Source: Candidatus Thiodiazotropha sp. (ex Epidulcina cf. delphinae) | Lineage (GTDB): Bacteria; Pseudomonadota; Gammaproteobacteria; Chromatiales; Chromatiaceae | Assembly (NCBI GenBank): GCA_025656455.1 | Contig: JAHXHS010000017.1 | Location: forward strand, 40,116 to 104,115 | DNA length: 64,000 bases | Reading direction: 5' to 3' | In this document: piece after piece, positions 1-9,288 of the stretch | Numbering within the stretch: position 1 is the first letter of the stretch | Layout of the letters: each line of letters opens with the position of its first letter | Translations under genes and position numbers: made by a program | Notes under the pieces: model-generated | Seen by the model: the letters and a program-made list of their open reading frames with translations, nothing else | The model's database searches: none | Told to the model about the DNA's origin: nothing

Positions 1-2401
1 TTCGCTGACTTTTCACCAGCAGCAGACCGGCAATGAATACCAGCAATGCGATGCCTGCCGGCAGACCATAAACCTTCGTGATATCGATTTCAGGGGGTAG
101 AACAAGCCAGTACCAGGTGCTGAGGGTATGCTTGGAACCTATCTCTCCATTGCTGCCATCCCAATTAGCGAAGGAGACAGGGATAAATGTACCTTCGTTA
201 AAGACTACATCACCATTATCCGGATCACGGGGACGTTTCATTATGATTCGCCATTGGCCATCCTTCCAGGCGCCATTGGCGGTCAGACTGTTGTCATCCT
301 TGCGCATCTCCAGCTTTTTATCGGGCCCTTTACCATCCAGCAACATGCCTGCCGGTTCCCTGGCAGGATCAACGCTACCTGCGTTCCAATACCAGATGGT
401 TGCGTTGTGTTTGTTGTCGCCGTGCCGATAGAGCGGTTTCTCCACTATGGGCGCCGACATGTAGCCGTCCTGGTGGGGAAACTGAATCGCTACCGCATCC
501 GGATGCATCTCAAGATTCTCATCCTGCAGATCGGTGAAATAGTCGATGCCGGGTCGGCTTTCAGTCCGGTCATTCACTTCGAGCAGGAAGGCAATCTCGT
601 TCTGATTGTAAAGTGTGCGTACTGTGACGGCATCATTCAACGGCGTGAACAAACGCTCATTCTTAATAATGTTCGGCACCAGATGCAGGGTAGTGGCCGG
701 CGCTTGCTCCCAGCGATCGTCGCTGATTGAATCGGGTAGTGAGCCTTCCAGCTTCAGGCCGGTTACCACCGGGCCGTCTTCCGGCTGAGTTGCGTTGAAG
801 CGCAGGCTGAAGACGTAGTTGGCGATATGCCAGCGATCCTCGAGCGTGACAGGATCTTTATTGCCTTCTTCAATGGCCCGGTGTGCCGGCATGGGTGTGC
901 CGGGGATGCCGATCGACAGGCGTGTGTAGATCGCCTTGATGGTCTCGTCGCGCTCATTTTCAGTCGACGACACAGATTGACTTGCACGCCATGTCCAGGG
1001 CTTTGTCAGATCTCTTGGCCAGATGCGGTTGCCCCAGTCGTCTTCAAGTTTTTTACCGGAGGTGATATTGCCACGGCCCGCAACACCATGACACTCTTTA
1101 CACGATTTGATGAAGGCCTCTTTGCCCTTGGCAACCGACTCATCGGTATAAGGAATCCGGCCATTCAGAGGCTCTTTGTCGGTAATTGTTTGAAAGTCGG
1201 TCTTGGTATAGAAGCCATCATCGTCGAAATCTTCCTCTTCCGCATCTTCCGGCGGCCATGCCTGGGTGATATCGAAGCCTTTGATAACGGGAACCAGACT
1301 GTGGATCTGATCGTCAGTCAGCAGTGCGCGCCCTTTAATGCCCCAGCCCGGCATGGCGGTACCGGGAAGACCCTGTTTGATAGTGTTGCGCAGGTCCTCG
1401 TCCCGGGGTAACAGGATGCCGGGTGAAGTCTTGTATTTGAACAGGCCAAGGGAGAAATCCCGTGGTTTGGGGTACATGAGGTCTGCAGCAATGCCGTCAC
1501 CGGCCCCGGTTTCGCCATGACAGACTTCACAGCGGAGCTTGTAGAGTTCCTTGCCCCGCATCTGTTTGCGTTTTGCCAGCACTTGATCCTTCATGCCGGT
1601 TACCCGTTTCGAAACCTCGGGGTCCCAGATGCGGGGTACCTGACCGTTGTAGTCGAAGATGAAGGTGATGACATTCCAGATCTCCTCTTCGGACAATATT
1701 TCATGCCATATCGGCATTGCGGAGTTCCAGGGTGTACCCTCTTTGGGTAGTCCGGGGCCACCCGTTGCGATACGCCAAAACAGAAACGCTTCCTGGAGTT
1801 GCGGGATGATGGTGGGATCCTGGAAGTTGATGGGCTGTGGATTGAAGCCATGTCCGTAGTGCCCTTGGCCGTCAAGCAGGTCGCCATGACAATAGAAGCA
1901 GTTCTGGTAGTAGCTGTCACGTCCGGCCAGAACAACCTCGTCATACCTCTCCCAACCCGCTTGCTCATCTTCAATCAGGGTTGAGAGGATCTCCTCACGG
2001 ACCGGGTTTTCAAGGGTTGCCAGGTCATAGGAGTTGCCAAATATTTTCAATGATGCGGGCGGCGCTGGATGTACCTGTCTCAACTCTACCGGTGCATCGT
2101 TGCTGGGTTTGACGATATCGTAGCTAACATAGCCGATAATCAGAGGGATGATGATAAGAAAGGCCCAGCGAACAATCGCTTTATTGTCATCACGCAGAGT
2201 GGCGATGACCGGAGATTTGAATTCCTCCCACTTTTTATCGTCAAAGGCAAAGTAGAGCAAAATACCGATCAAGGTGATGATCATGTACTGCACCATCAGG
2301 GTCTTCGGCAGTACAGGAGGGAACATATTGTCAAACAGAAGATAAGCGACAATAGCAACAATGACTGCTTGCCAGAATGCCGGAATCCTAAAGCCTTTCA
2401 T
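1..2401 (-). CDS. Trihaem cytochrome c fused to ethylbenzene-dehydrogenase-type haem domain (3' end beyond window)
   Basis: An open frame of 800 codons runs from the ATG at 2401 to the left edge without a stop, so the C-terminus is missing. The N-terminus has three hydrophobic segments (about residues 8-25, 33-52 and 78-98). Three CxxCH haem c sites follow: CFYCH at 168, CEVCH at 291 and CKECH at 434. From about residue 540 the sequence resembles the haem b-binding EB_dh domain (gamma subunit of ethylbenzene dehydrogenase and related type II molybdoenzymes, NxrC-like), ending in a hydrophobic anchor near residue 780. The ATG overlaps the preceding stop (TAATG), so it is translationally coupled to the dihaem cytochrome. 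Role inferred: membrane-anchored, periplasmic electron transfer for a quinol or nitrogen-oxide respiratory complex. The partner enzyme, if any, would lie left of the window. Confidence 0.85.
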   Translation of the reverse strand, partial: MKGFRIPAFWQAVIVAIVAYLLFDNMFPPVLPKTLMVQYMIITLIGILLYFAFDDKKWEEFKSPVIATLRDDNKAIVRWAFLIIIPLIIGYVSYDIVKPSNDAPVELRQVHPAPPASLKIFGNSYDLATLENPVREEILSTLIEDEQAGWERYDEVVLAGRDSYYQNCFYCHGDLLDGQGHYGHGFNPQPINFQDPTIIPQLQEAFLFWRIATGGPGLPKEGTPWNSAMPIWHEILSEEEIWNVITFIFDYNGQVPRIWDPEVSKRVTGMKDQVLAKRKQMRGKELYKLRCEVCHGETGAGDGIAADLMYPKPRDFSLGLFKYKTSPGILLPRDEDLRNTIKQGLPGTAMPGWGIKGRALLTDDQIHSLVPVIKGFDITQAWPPEDAEEEDFDDDGFYTKTDFQTITDKEPLNGRIPYTDESVAKGKEAFIKSCKECHGVAGRGNITSGKKLEDDWGNRIWPRDLTKPWTWRASQSVSSTENERDETIKAIYTRLSIGIPGTPMPAHRAIEEGNKDPVTLEDRWHIANYVFSLRFNATQPEDGPVVTGLKLEGSLPDSISDDRWEQAPATTLHLVPNIIKNERLFTPLNDAVTVRTLYNQNEIAFLLEVNDRTESRPGIDYFTDLQDENLEMHPDAVAIQFPHQDGYMSAPIVEKPLYRHGDNKHNATIWYWNAGSVDPAREPAGMLLDGKGPDKKLEMRKDDNSLTANGAWKDGQWRIIMKRPRDPDNGDVVFNEGTFIPVSFANWDGSNGEIGSKHTLSTWYWLVLPPEIDITKVYGLPAGIALLVFIAGLLLVKSQR

Positions 2402-3234
2402 TATTTCTTCTCCACCAGATAGGCGACGATCATATCCAGTTCCTTGACCGTCATCCTGGCTGCGAAATCGGCAGGCATGGCAGCAGGGAAGCCTTCAGCG
2501 ATTACGGCATTGGGATCGACAATACTTTGCCGAATTTCATCCTTGCTCAGACGTGAGCCGACATCGACCAGACCGGGACCTACCAGTGTGTCAGCGCTTT
2601 CCATTGCATGACAGGAACCACAGGCATACTTTCCCAGCGCCTCTTCGAGGCTCGCAGCCGGTGCAGGTAGAGTGGCTGCAGCAACGGTTTTTTCATCCGC
2701 ACTGACCACGGATGCAACATCCTCCGGTGATGGCAGAGAGACTGTCACATCATTGCCGTCCTTGGCCTGCAGGTAGGCGATGATGGCATTCATCTCGATC
2801 TTGGAAAGCGCTATCGGCGCCTTATCGATCGCAGGCATCGGAGATTCGCTATCGTTAGTGCCTTTTTTCCCCCATGTGGCGACTACATAGCGACTGGGAT
2901 CGAGCATCGATTCAAGCAGATAGTCTGCCGCATCCTGTGCCTTGCCCTGGTAGCGTTCATCGGCGAGCCGTTCACTGCTTAAGGCAACCATATCCGTACC
3001 CTGAATATCCGGTGCGCGGCCGAGTGGGGCGGGTTTATGGCATAGGGTGCAGGTGCCTTTATTGTTGAACAGATCCTCTCCCAGGGTGATAAAGTCATCC
3101 ATGGTAAGGGAGCTCAAATCCACCTCTTTATCGACCGGGGCCTCTCCTTCAACCTGCGGTAGGAGATAGGTCACAAAGGTGAAAAGCAGTGTCAACGCCA
3201 AACTGAATCCAAGGATTTTCAACAAAACCATCAT
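2401..3234 (-). CDS. Membrane-anchored dihaem cytochrome c
   Basis: 277 residues. A hydrophobic N-terminal anchor (residues 3-25) is followed by two cytochrome c domains with CTLCH at 62-66 and CGSCH at 205-209, separated by an acidic and alanine/proline-rich linker (about 165-195). Candidate Met ligands lie in SPMPAI and AAMPADF. The start overlaps the stop of the CydA-like gene (ATGATG over TGA) with GGAGG upstream, so the three large genes form one translationally coupled operon. It most likely passes electrons between the CydA-like membrane protein and the trihaem/EB_dh protein in the periplasm. The specific partner is inference. Confidence 0.88.
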   Translation of the reverse strand: MMVLLKILGFSLALTLLFTFVTYLLPQVEGEAPVDKEVDLSSLTMDDFITLGEDLFNNKGTCTLCHKPAPLGRAPDIQGTDMVALSSERLADERYQGKAQDAADYLLESMLDPSRYVVATWGKKGTNDSESPMPAIDKAPIALSKIEMNAIIAYLQAKDGNDVTVSLPSPEDVASVVSADEKTVAAATLPAPAASLEEALGKYACGSCHAMESADTLVGPGLVDVGSRLSKDEIRQSIVDPNAVIAEGFPAAMPADFAARMTVKELDMIVAYLVEKK

Positions 3235-5138
3235 ACAACGCCTCCCGCATCGGCTGCTGCGGGTTTGGCCTGTCTGGTGGAACTCAGGTTGGCCACCCAG
3301 AACATGAACAGTACGCAGAGCAGGAACAGCACGGTGACAATAGTGATCATATTGCCGGCATAGGCGATGGTCGGAATAAAATTATCCGGCGAGTTGTCTT
3401 TCATCACGGTATAGACATGCCAGTGAGTCTTGACCGATGAGCGGACGTAACCCATCAGTCCCATCAGCCAGGTAAAGGCAATCGGCAGGGCGAAAAGCGC
3501 ATATTGTGCACGGTCCGGAATCCGCCCCCAGTGAGAGGGGAGTGTCTTGGCATGCTTGAACATCAGGGTATCGATAATGATACCTGCAATGATCACCACC
3601 AGGGTCGAGGCCACCTGTGCAACGGATGAACCGACTTTGTAGACCGTGTTGGTGAAGTAGCCGTAGTAGACGCCCAGGAAGATGATGTTGACGATGGCCA
3701 CAACATAGATAGCTACCATCAATGCATTTCCCATCGGAGCCCAACTGACGGTTGCCACCTTGTCCGACCGGCGGTAGAGCTGGAAGGAGAGAAAGGTGGC
3801 CACCAGCATTAGATTAACGGCGATGTTTTTGGCCGGCATAATACCGAGAGGACCGAGGATATGGTGATGGCTGCCACCCAGCAAAGAGATCTCAGAAGCG
3901 GAGAGGATCAGGGTGTGCGGGGTTACCCAGATCAGAAAGCAAACCACCAATACCGCGGCGATAAACTTGATCAGGCCTTTGTAACGGTCGGATCCATCTG
4001 TTCGAGACATTCCTGCCCAGAGATAAAAGTTGCCGGCAAGCAGGATAGTGCCGATCAATACCGCCTGCACAATGAACAGCCAGGCGAGAATCCCCCCCAT
4101 CGCAGTGATGCCCATCTGCTGGGAGTAGGCATAGATCTCGGCCATCAACCAGTAACCGGCGAACGGGAGCGGTAGAAAGGCGAGAATAGCAATAAAGTTG
4201 GAGGTGTAACCCATCCAGTCGTAGTGGGCTCTCTTTTCCTGATCGTTGGTACTGAGGAATTTAAAGGCCGCGTAGGCGCCGACCACGGCGCCGCCAAAAG
4301 CGATATTGGCAATAAAGCGATGCAGGTTTATGGGGTTCCACAACGGACCTTTCATGATCTCCCAAATATTGCCCACCACTGCACCGACTTCGTTGACCCC
4401 GGAGGGCGCCATCATGAACGTAGCCCAGGAGTTGGCTACCACCATGATGGTAAGGCCGGATGCGTTCAGCATCAGCCCCAGCGAGAGATGCACCCACTTC
4501 AGATTGCCATATCGAAAGGCATTCCATCCATAGTAGTAGGTGTAGAGGAAAAAGCTTTCCAAAAAGAACAGAATGGCATAAACCAAAACCTGGGCACCGA
4601 ATACATGCATCATGTAGCCCATGAAATCGGGATAGAGTACAAACAGCGCCAATGCCAGCGAGCCACCGAAAATCGCGGTGATGGAAAACCCGGTGAGGCT
4701 GATTTTCATGAACTCATAAGCCATGCTGTCATAGCGTTCATCGCCGGTATACACACCGAGTAGTTCAATCGTCAATACAAACAGGGGGACCGCCAGGACC
4801 AAGGCAGCAAAAAACAGGTGCAGCTGGGCGAGTATCCAGACTACGGCGCGACTGCTGACGCCGATATCGGGATAGTCGCTACGGGATGGCTTTGGGGCAA
4901 CAATGGGTTCTGCCGTTTCCACTTTCATTGTGGCTACGACGCGCTTTTCAATAGCCGGCTCACCTTCTACCTGTACAATCCCCACGGGTGAAATACGACT
5001 AAGGGTATCGGCGTCTTCCGCAGCTTGAATCAGTCCGGTTGATAGCAGCAGGGTAGCCACTACAATCCATATAAAGTGATGCCAATGTTTTAATATGGAT
5101 GATTGAGCAGGGCGATTCGAAAGACTTCTCTCATTCAT
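3231..5138 (-). CDS. Cytochrome bd-like (CydA-related) multi-pass membrane protein
   Basis: 635 residues with about 14 hydrophobic segments, preceded by an unusual 90-residue N-terminal part that contains one more anchor or signal (residues 22-40). The hydrophobic core resembles subunit I of cytochrome bd-type quinol oxidases: a QLHLFFAALVLAVP-type first helix with a candidate haem ligand His, an ANSWATFMM...PSG stretch like the CydA quinol/haem region, and an HRF motif. It is longer than ordinary CydA (about 520), no CydB follows, and the next genes encode c cytochromes. I infer a divergent bd-like quinol:cytochrome c oxidoreductase rather than a terminal oxidase. Histidine and glutamate haem ligands need alignment to confirm. 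Confidence 0.7.
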   Translation of the reverse strand: MNERSLSNRPAQSSILKHWHHFIWIVVATLLLSTGLIQAAEDADTLSRISPVGIVQVEGEPAIEKRVVATMKVETAEPIVAPKPSRSDYPDIGVSSRAVVWILAQLHLFFAALVLAVPLFVLTIELLGVYTGDERYDSMAYEFMKISLTGFSITAIFGGSLALALFVLYPDFMGYMMHVFGAQVLVYAILFFLESFFLYTYYYGWNAFRYGNLKWVHLSLGLMLNASGLTIMVVANSWATFMMAPSGVNEVGAVVGNIWEIMKGPLWNPINLHRFIANIAFGGAVVGAYAAFKFLSTNDQEKRAHYDWMGYTSNFIAILAFLPLPFAGYWLMAEIYAYSQQMGITAMGGILAWLFIVQAVLIGTILLAGNFYLWAGMSRTDGSDRYKGLIKFIAAVLVVCFLIWVTPHTLILSASEISLLGGSHHHILGPLGIMPAKNIAVNLMLVATFLSFQLYRRSDKVATVSWAPMGNALMVAIYVVAIVNIIFLGVYYGYFTNTVYKVGSSVAQVASTLVVIIAGIIIDTLMFKHAKTLPSHWGRIPDRAQYALFALPIAFTWLMGLMGYVRSSVKTHWHVYTVMKDNSPDNFIPTIAYAGNMITIVTVLFLLCVLFMFWVANLSSTRQAKPAAADAGGVV

Positions 5139-5160
5139 AAACGTATTCCTTGTTCACCGG

Positions 5161-5313
5161 TCAGCCGGCGGGTGACAAGTTGAGACTTAATGGCAGTCCC
5201 TGGATACTCATGACAAAGTGATCAAGGCCGTAAAAGAAGGCCAGTACTATCACGAATGAGATGATTAGCGAAACCAGCATGGAGAGGATGCTGCTGCTGT
5301 TTTTTGTTTGCAT
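5161..5313 (-). CDS. 50-residue single-span membrane protein
   Basis: Small ORF starting MQTKNSSSILSM with one transmembrane helix (about residues 9-29) and a short periplasmic tail ending LSPAG. It sits 22 bases upstream of the CydA-like gene and 15 bases downstream of another tiny membrane protein, on the same strand. Small single-helix subunits such as CydX are typical of bd-type oxidases, so an accessory subunit role is plausible. The sequence itself is not recognised as CydX, and its ribosome site is weak. Confidence 0.65.
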   Translation of the reverse strand: MQTKNSSSILSMLVSLIISFVIVLAFFYGLDHFVMSIQGLPLSLNLSPAG

Positions 5314-5328
5314 AGTGGATTACCTGCG

Positions 5329-5484
5329 CTAGCCGTGATGTACTGAGACACCACCTGAGTAGATCAACAGCCAATAGAAAAAGGCCAGAATCGCAGACAA
5401 TACCGCTATAAAGAGCTTGGATCCCCAGGAGTGGTTTTGAGATTCAGGCTGTTTGGTTTCATCATGATCGGGTGTTGTATTCAT
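5329..5484 (-). CDS. 51-residue single-span membrane protein, first gene of cytochrome operon
   Basis: The longer frame opens further upstream, but the ATG at 5484 has a strong AGGAGAGAGGT ribosome site directly before it and gives a sensible protein: a charged, soluble N-terminus (residues 1-23) followed by one transmembrane helix (about 24-44) and GGVSVHHG at the end. It is the first gene after the sigma-54 promoter at 5577-5591. The terminal His pair could bind haem or metal, but this is only a suggestion. Likely a small subunit or assembly factor of the CydA-like complex. Confidence 0.7.
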   Translation of the reverse strand: MNTTPDHDETKQPESQNHSWGSKLFIAVLSAILAFFYWLLIYSGGVSVHHG

Positions 5485-5576
5485 ACCTCTCTCCTGTTCG
5501 CCTCGTGTTATTACAGGTACATTGTTTCTGAAGCGCCTAACCCAGCATGAAAGGCAAAAAACGGGCCACGTTCGGG

Positions 5577-5591
5577 GCAATGGAGATGCCA
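5577..5591 (-). promoter_or_regulatory. Sigma-54 promoter for the cytochrome operon
   Basis: Read on the minus strand the sequence is TGGCATCTCCATTGC, which has the invariant GG-N10-GC spacing and 13 of the 15 positions of TGGCAC(G/A)N4TTGC. It lies about 90 bases upstream of the ATG at 5484, and a sigma-54 response regulator is encoded at 18081-19481 in the same cluster. Confidence 0.8.
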
Positions 5592-5895
5592 GGTGGATTT
5601 GCGGTTCAAGCGGCGGTTATCTCAAATCAATAAAAACTGTAACAGAGATATGTAGTTAACAGAGTTATCATCAATCAACACTCAAAAGTTGATAAGGGCT
5701 ACAGTACGCCTGCGCATCGCTGTACAGGGCAGAGAATCTGAACAATCCGTTCAAATCATCGTCTCACAATAGACTAAATATTCAACTGAGTATCGCATTA
5801 GCCGAATAGCTGAGTCAGTGTGGCGTGGGCGGTTTGGTCGATATCTCGTTATCGATGTTGAACGATCTGTTCCCTGGTCATCAGTAAATACCTTG

Positions 5896-5918
5896 GCATT
5901 GAATGATTCATTCAATGC
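5896..5918. promoter_or_regulatory. 23-bp palindrome, candidate enhancer (activator) site
   Basis: GCATTGAATGA and TCATTCAATGC are perfect 11-base inverted arms around a single T. The element sits between the two divergent sigma-54 promoters, about 60 bases upstream of the plus-strand -24 box and about 305 bases upstream of the minus-strand one. These are normal distances for a bacterial enhancer-binding protein. The sigma-54 regulator at 18081-19481 is the obvious candidate ligand (inference). Confidence 0.6.
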
Positions 5919-5977
5919 TATCTGGGTGCAATCAGACTAAGACCTTGGATCTAGGGCAGAATCTCTTTTCCTCAAGC

Positions 5978-5992
5978 TGGTACAGATTCTGC
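5978..5992 (+). promoter_or_regulatory. Sigma-54 promoter for the HEAT/PCP_red operon
   Basis: TGGTACAGATTCTGC matches the -24/-12 consensus with exact GG-N10-GC spacing. Transcription would start near 6004, about 30 bases before the ATG at 6036. Together with the minus-strand element at 5577-5591 it makes a divergent pair of sigma-54 promoters in one 550-base intergenic region. Confidence 0.75.
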
Positions 5993-6035
5993 TTACAGTG
6001 ATTGCTCCAGTCCGAATAAGAGATATCAAGAGAGC

Positions 6036-8513
6036 ATGAGCCTTCAAAACGAAACCGTTGATGTTTTGTGTGAGTTGCTTCAGTCAGGGGATGAAGCGGA
6101 TCGCTGTTATGCAGCACGTACGTTGGGGGTTCTACGCAGTCACAGTGCTGTTCCGCATCTTATAGAGAGGCTCAAGGATGAGGATGTTGATGTCTGCATC
6201 GACGCTGCAGAAGCCCTCGGGAAAATCGGTGATGAATCCGCAGTCCCCGCACTGACTGATTCACTGAAAAATGATACCTGTGGAGAAGTCTGCTCTATGG
6301 TCACGGAAGCGCTCGGTAAGATTGCCAGTGCCGATTCCGTGGAGGTGCTCGTGAAGGTGCTGACTGAGCGCCCGCAAGGTCTTGAGTGGGATGGGGATTG
6401 GGATACCTGGTGGGATATCCAGTTGGAAGCCGTGAAAGCATTGGGTGCTGCAGGTGCGGAAGAGGTCGTCGACAGTCTTGTCGATTTCATCAATGATGAT
6501 GCTCAGCAAGATATTGAGAATGAGGTATTAGGCGCCCTGGTTTCCATTTCCGGCGTTGGCCTCGACCGGGTGATTGAGCGATTGCGGGATCAATCAAGCA
6601 AGGCGCTGCACCGGCGTCGTGCTGTACGTGCTTTGGCAGGTTCGAAATCATCTAAAGCCACCAAGGTTCTGGGGCGCTCGTTACAGGATTCAGATCCTGA
6701 AGTGAGAGTTGAAGCGGCACAGGCTTTGGCGAATCAAAAAGCAGAGCATTATCTCAGTGCGCTGTTGTTGCTGTTACGCGATCCAAGCGAAGAGGTTCGC
6801 AATGCCGCTATCAAGGCGGTGACCCAACTGGCGGGCCAGGTTACTGACTCCGGCGGCCTGCGGAAAACGTTGCTGCCGATGTTGACTGATCCCAGTAGTC
6901 AGGTAAGGGCTACCCTGCTAAACACGCTTGTTCCGGTTGTTGGCGGCAATCCGCTGTCGGATGATGATTTTAAAGTGGTCATTGCCAGCACAGCCGATGC
7001 GAGTGCTGAAACGGCTACGGCAGCCTGTCGGTTGCTCGGCGAAAATAACAATCCTGGTGCAATCTCCACCCTGCTTGAGCATGTTAAGAACAGCGAAGGT
7101 CATCCCATGGTTCGCCGTGAAGCGATTCTGGCGATCGGTCAGTTAGGTCAGATAACCGATGAGATTATTGATTCACTGATGAATGCTGTTGGTGATTCGC
7201 AGCAACCGGTCAGGTTGGCTGCGCTAACGACTTTGATGGCATTGGATGCACAGTGTGTTGAGGTGGATTCAGCGGAAGCGAAAGAAGTGTTTCGCAGGCC
7301 GCTTTCTATCATCATCGATGCGGTTAGCGGCAGTATACGAGTACCGGAAAAAAGTAAATCCGAGATTGTTTCTGAAGATGCCGGGGTTGCTCAGCAACAG
7401 CTGGATGCAGCGTCGGAACGCACGGTGCAAAATGGTGTTGTGGTTGAATTCGATACAGACACGGAGAAACATTTTGCCGAAACAAAAGCAGATCCTGAAA
7501 TAGACGAAAATCCCATTCCTCAGGAGATAGCTAAGACTATTAAGCTGCCTGATACGCCAGCACGGATTGTCGAAGTGGACGAAGTGTCGCCTGCCATCTC
7601 AACCCTGGATGCTATCGCCATGGAAAATGTCGAGACCATGCTTGATAAGGACAAGGCAACGCAAGAGGCGGCTGAGATGGATGAGACGACACAAGAGTAT
7701 CTCGATGTAGTGGAAGCCAATAAGGCGGAGATGAGACGCATTCGCGCCAGCAGGCGCATCACACCGGATCAAGACGTGCGACGGTTGGGCGCAAGAGTGT
7801 TGGCGGCTGCCAATGATGACACTGCGATTGAGGCTTTGATTCAAGCATTGAGCGATGAGGATGACCTGATGCGCCGGGAGGCGGCTGAAGCCATTGGCGA
7901 AATCGCTCAGCGCAATAGAGATAATCCAAAATTGATGGATGCAGTGGGAATACTCATTACCCAATTGGCAGTCGGTGACTTGGAGCAGAAGATTGCCTGT
8001 GCTCGCAGTTTGAGTTTTCTCGGTAACCGATCGGCTCTGGCGCCGCTCATGGAAGCGCTGAATGACAAACAAGCCAATGTGCGAATAGAAGCCATCCAGA
8101 GTCTTGCAAGACTCTCCTGCGACAGCCTGGATCCGACAGTCGCGGGACATATGGTTGTACGGGACGTTCCTTCCACCGGTGTGGCTCGAAGACTGCTGGA
8201 GTGTCTCGATGATGACAGTATCGGGGTGCGGGTTGCCGCAACCAGGGGCCTCTCGAAAGTTCTGCCGGTGACCCGTGACGAAACCTTAACTCAACGAGCA
8301 GTTGAGCGGATTGTGGCCAGTGTCAGTGAATTCACCGGTGAAGAAGCACGCCTGATCGGACAGGCATTGCGTGCATTTGATACATCCTTGAGTAGCCGGG
8401 CTTTACTGACCCAGCTTAAAACTGCAGAGGATAGTGTTAAACGCAGTGTGTTCATCGAAATGATTGAAGAGATACTCAACCCTGACCAGGGGCAGCCTGA
8501 ACAGGCAGCCTGA
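6036..8513 (+). CDS. HEAT-repeat (PBS-lyase-type) scaffold protein
   Basis: 825 residues built from HEAT/PBS-lyase repeats. The first array covers about residues 1-420 with recurring motifs such as AARTLGVL, AAEALGKIG and AAQALANQ, and a second covers about 560-815. An acidic, Thr/Glu-rich linker (about 425-555) joins them. There is no signal peptide or membrane helix, so it is probably cytoplasmic. Such repeats form protein-binding superhelices and occur in lyases that attach tetrapyrroles to phycobiliproteins. Here it heads the operon divergent from the cytochromes, which suggests a scaffold or assembly role for them. Function beyond that is inference. Confidence 0.85.
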   Translation: MSLQNETVDVLCELLQSGDEADRCYAARTLGVLRSHSAVPHLIERLKDEDVDVCIDAAEALGKIGDESAVPALTDSLKNDTCGEVCSMVTEALGKIASADSVEVLVKVLTERPQGLEWDGDWDTWWDIQLEAVKALGAAGAEEVVDSLVDFINDDAQQDIENEVLGALVSISGVGLDRVIERLRDQSSKALHRRRAVRALAGSKSSKATKVLGRSLQDSDPEVRVEAAQALANQKAEHYLSALLLLLRDPSEEVRNAAIKAVTQLAGQVTDSGGLRKTLLPMLTDPSSQVRATLLNTLVPVVGGNPLSDDDFKVVIASTADASAETATAACRLLGENNNPGAISTLLEHVKNSEGHPMVRREAILAIGQLGQITDEIIDSLMNAVGDSQQPVRLAALTTLMALDAQCVEVDSAEAKEVFRRPLSIIIDAVSGSIRVPEKSKSEIVSEDAGVAQQQLDAASERTVQNGVVVEFDTDTEKHFAETKADPEIDENPIPQEIAKTIKLPDTPARIVEVDEVSPAISTLDAIAMENVETMLDKDKATQEAAEMDETTQEYLDVVEANKAEMRRIRASRRITPDQDVRRLGARVLAAANDDTAIEALIQALSDEDDLMRREAAEAIGEIAQRNRDNPKLMDAVGILITQLAVGDLEQKIACARSLSFLGNRSALAPLMEALNDKQANVRIEAIQSLARLSCDSLDPTVAGHMVVRDVPSTGVARRLLECLDDDSIGVRVAATRGLSKVLPVTRDETLTQRAVERIVASVSEFTGEEARLIGQALRAFDTSLSSRALLTQLKTAEDSVKRSVFIEMIEEILNPDQGQPEQAA

Positions 8514-8541
8514 TACCAGGATCGAAACCAGGAGAAAAAGT

Positions 8542-9285
8542 ATGAAGAAATTATTTGTTTGCCTCAGTCTGGCAAGTCTATGCGCTCTGCCAGCCGTAGG
8601 CAACGCGGCAGCCTATAAAGAGGGCGCTGTAAGCAATGGAGGTACGATAACCGGCAGCGTAAAATTCACCGGCAAGGATCTGGATCCGAAAGTTTACGGC
8701 ATCACAAAGGACAACGATGTCTGTGGTACAGGGAAAAGGGAAATCGACTATGTCCGTGTCAGTAACGGCAACTTGATGGATACGGTTGTTTATCTTGAGA
8801 AAGTGAAGGAGGGTAAGCCTTTTCAGGCAGATGTGGGCGATGCCAGCATTGACCAGAAAGGCTGTGAATTCAACCCCTTTCTTCAAGTCATGAGAAATAA
8901 AAGTAAGCTATCAGCCATCAACTCTGATCCGGTGCTGCACAATATTCATACTTATGAATTGATTCGAGGTGACGCCAAGGGCCCGAAGAAGACCCTGACA
9001 AATGTCAGTCAACCCGATCCAGGGACAGTCACAAACACCATAAAAATGAAAAAAGGGCCTGCCATCAAGGTGGAGTGTGATGCCCATGACTTCATGCATG
9101 GCTTTGTTTTTGTTGCGAAGAATCCCTATTTCGCCAAAGTGACTGAAGACGGTACGTTCAATATCAGCGACGTGCCTCCCGGTTCATACACCATCAAGGC
9201 ATGGCACGGCATGCTGAAGAATCAGAAGGCAAAGGTGAAAGTCGATGCAGGCGGAACCGCAACAGTCGACTTTATCTTCAAATAA
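8542..9285 (+). CDS. Secreted cupredoxin-like protein with C-terminal carboxypeptidase-regulatory-like fold
   Basis: 247 residues from the ATG at 8542, which has AGGAGA just upstream; the frame is open further upstream but the signal peptide begins here (MKKLFVCLSLASL...NAAA). The middle part resembles the plastocyanin-like domain seen in methylamine-utilisation-type proteins, with possible copper ligands in HNIHTYE and in VECDAHDFMHG (Cys, His, Met). The end (DGTFNISDVPPGSYTIKAWHG) is a CarboxypepD_reg-like beta-sandwich signature. It is probably a periplasmic electron carrier or copper protein serving the neighbouring respiratory complex. Ligand assignment is tentative. Confidence 0.75.
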   Translation: MKKLFVCLSLASLCALPAVGNAAAYKEGAVSNGGTITGSVKFTGKDLDPKVYGITKDNDVCGTGKREIDYVRVSNGNLMDTVVYLEKVKEGKPFQADVGDASIDQKGCEFNPFLQVMRNKSKLSAINSDPVLHNIHTYELIRGDAKGPKKTLTNVSQPDPGTVTNTIKMKKGPAIKVECDAHDFMHGFVFVAKNPYFAKVTEDGTFNISDVPPGSYTIKAWHGMLKNQKAKVKVDAGGTATVDFIFK

Positions 9286-9288
9286 GCG

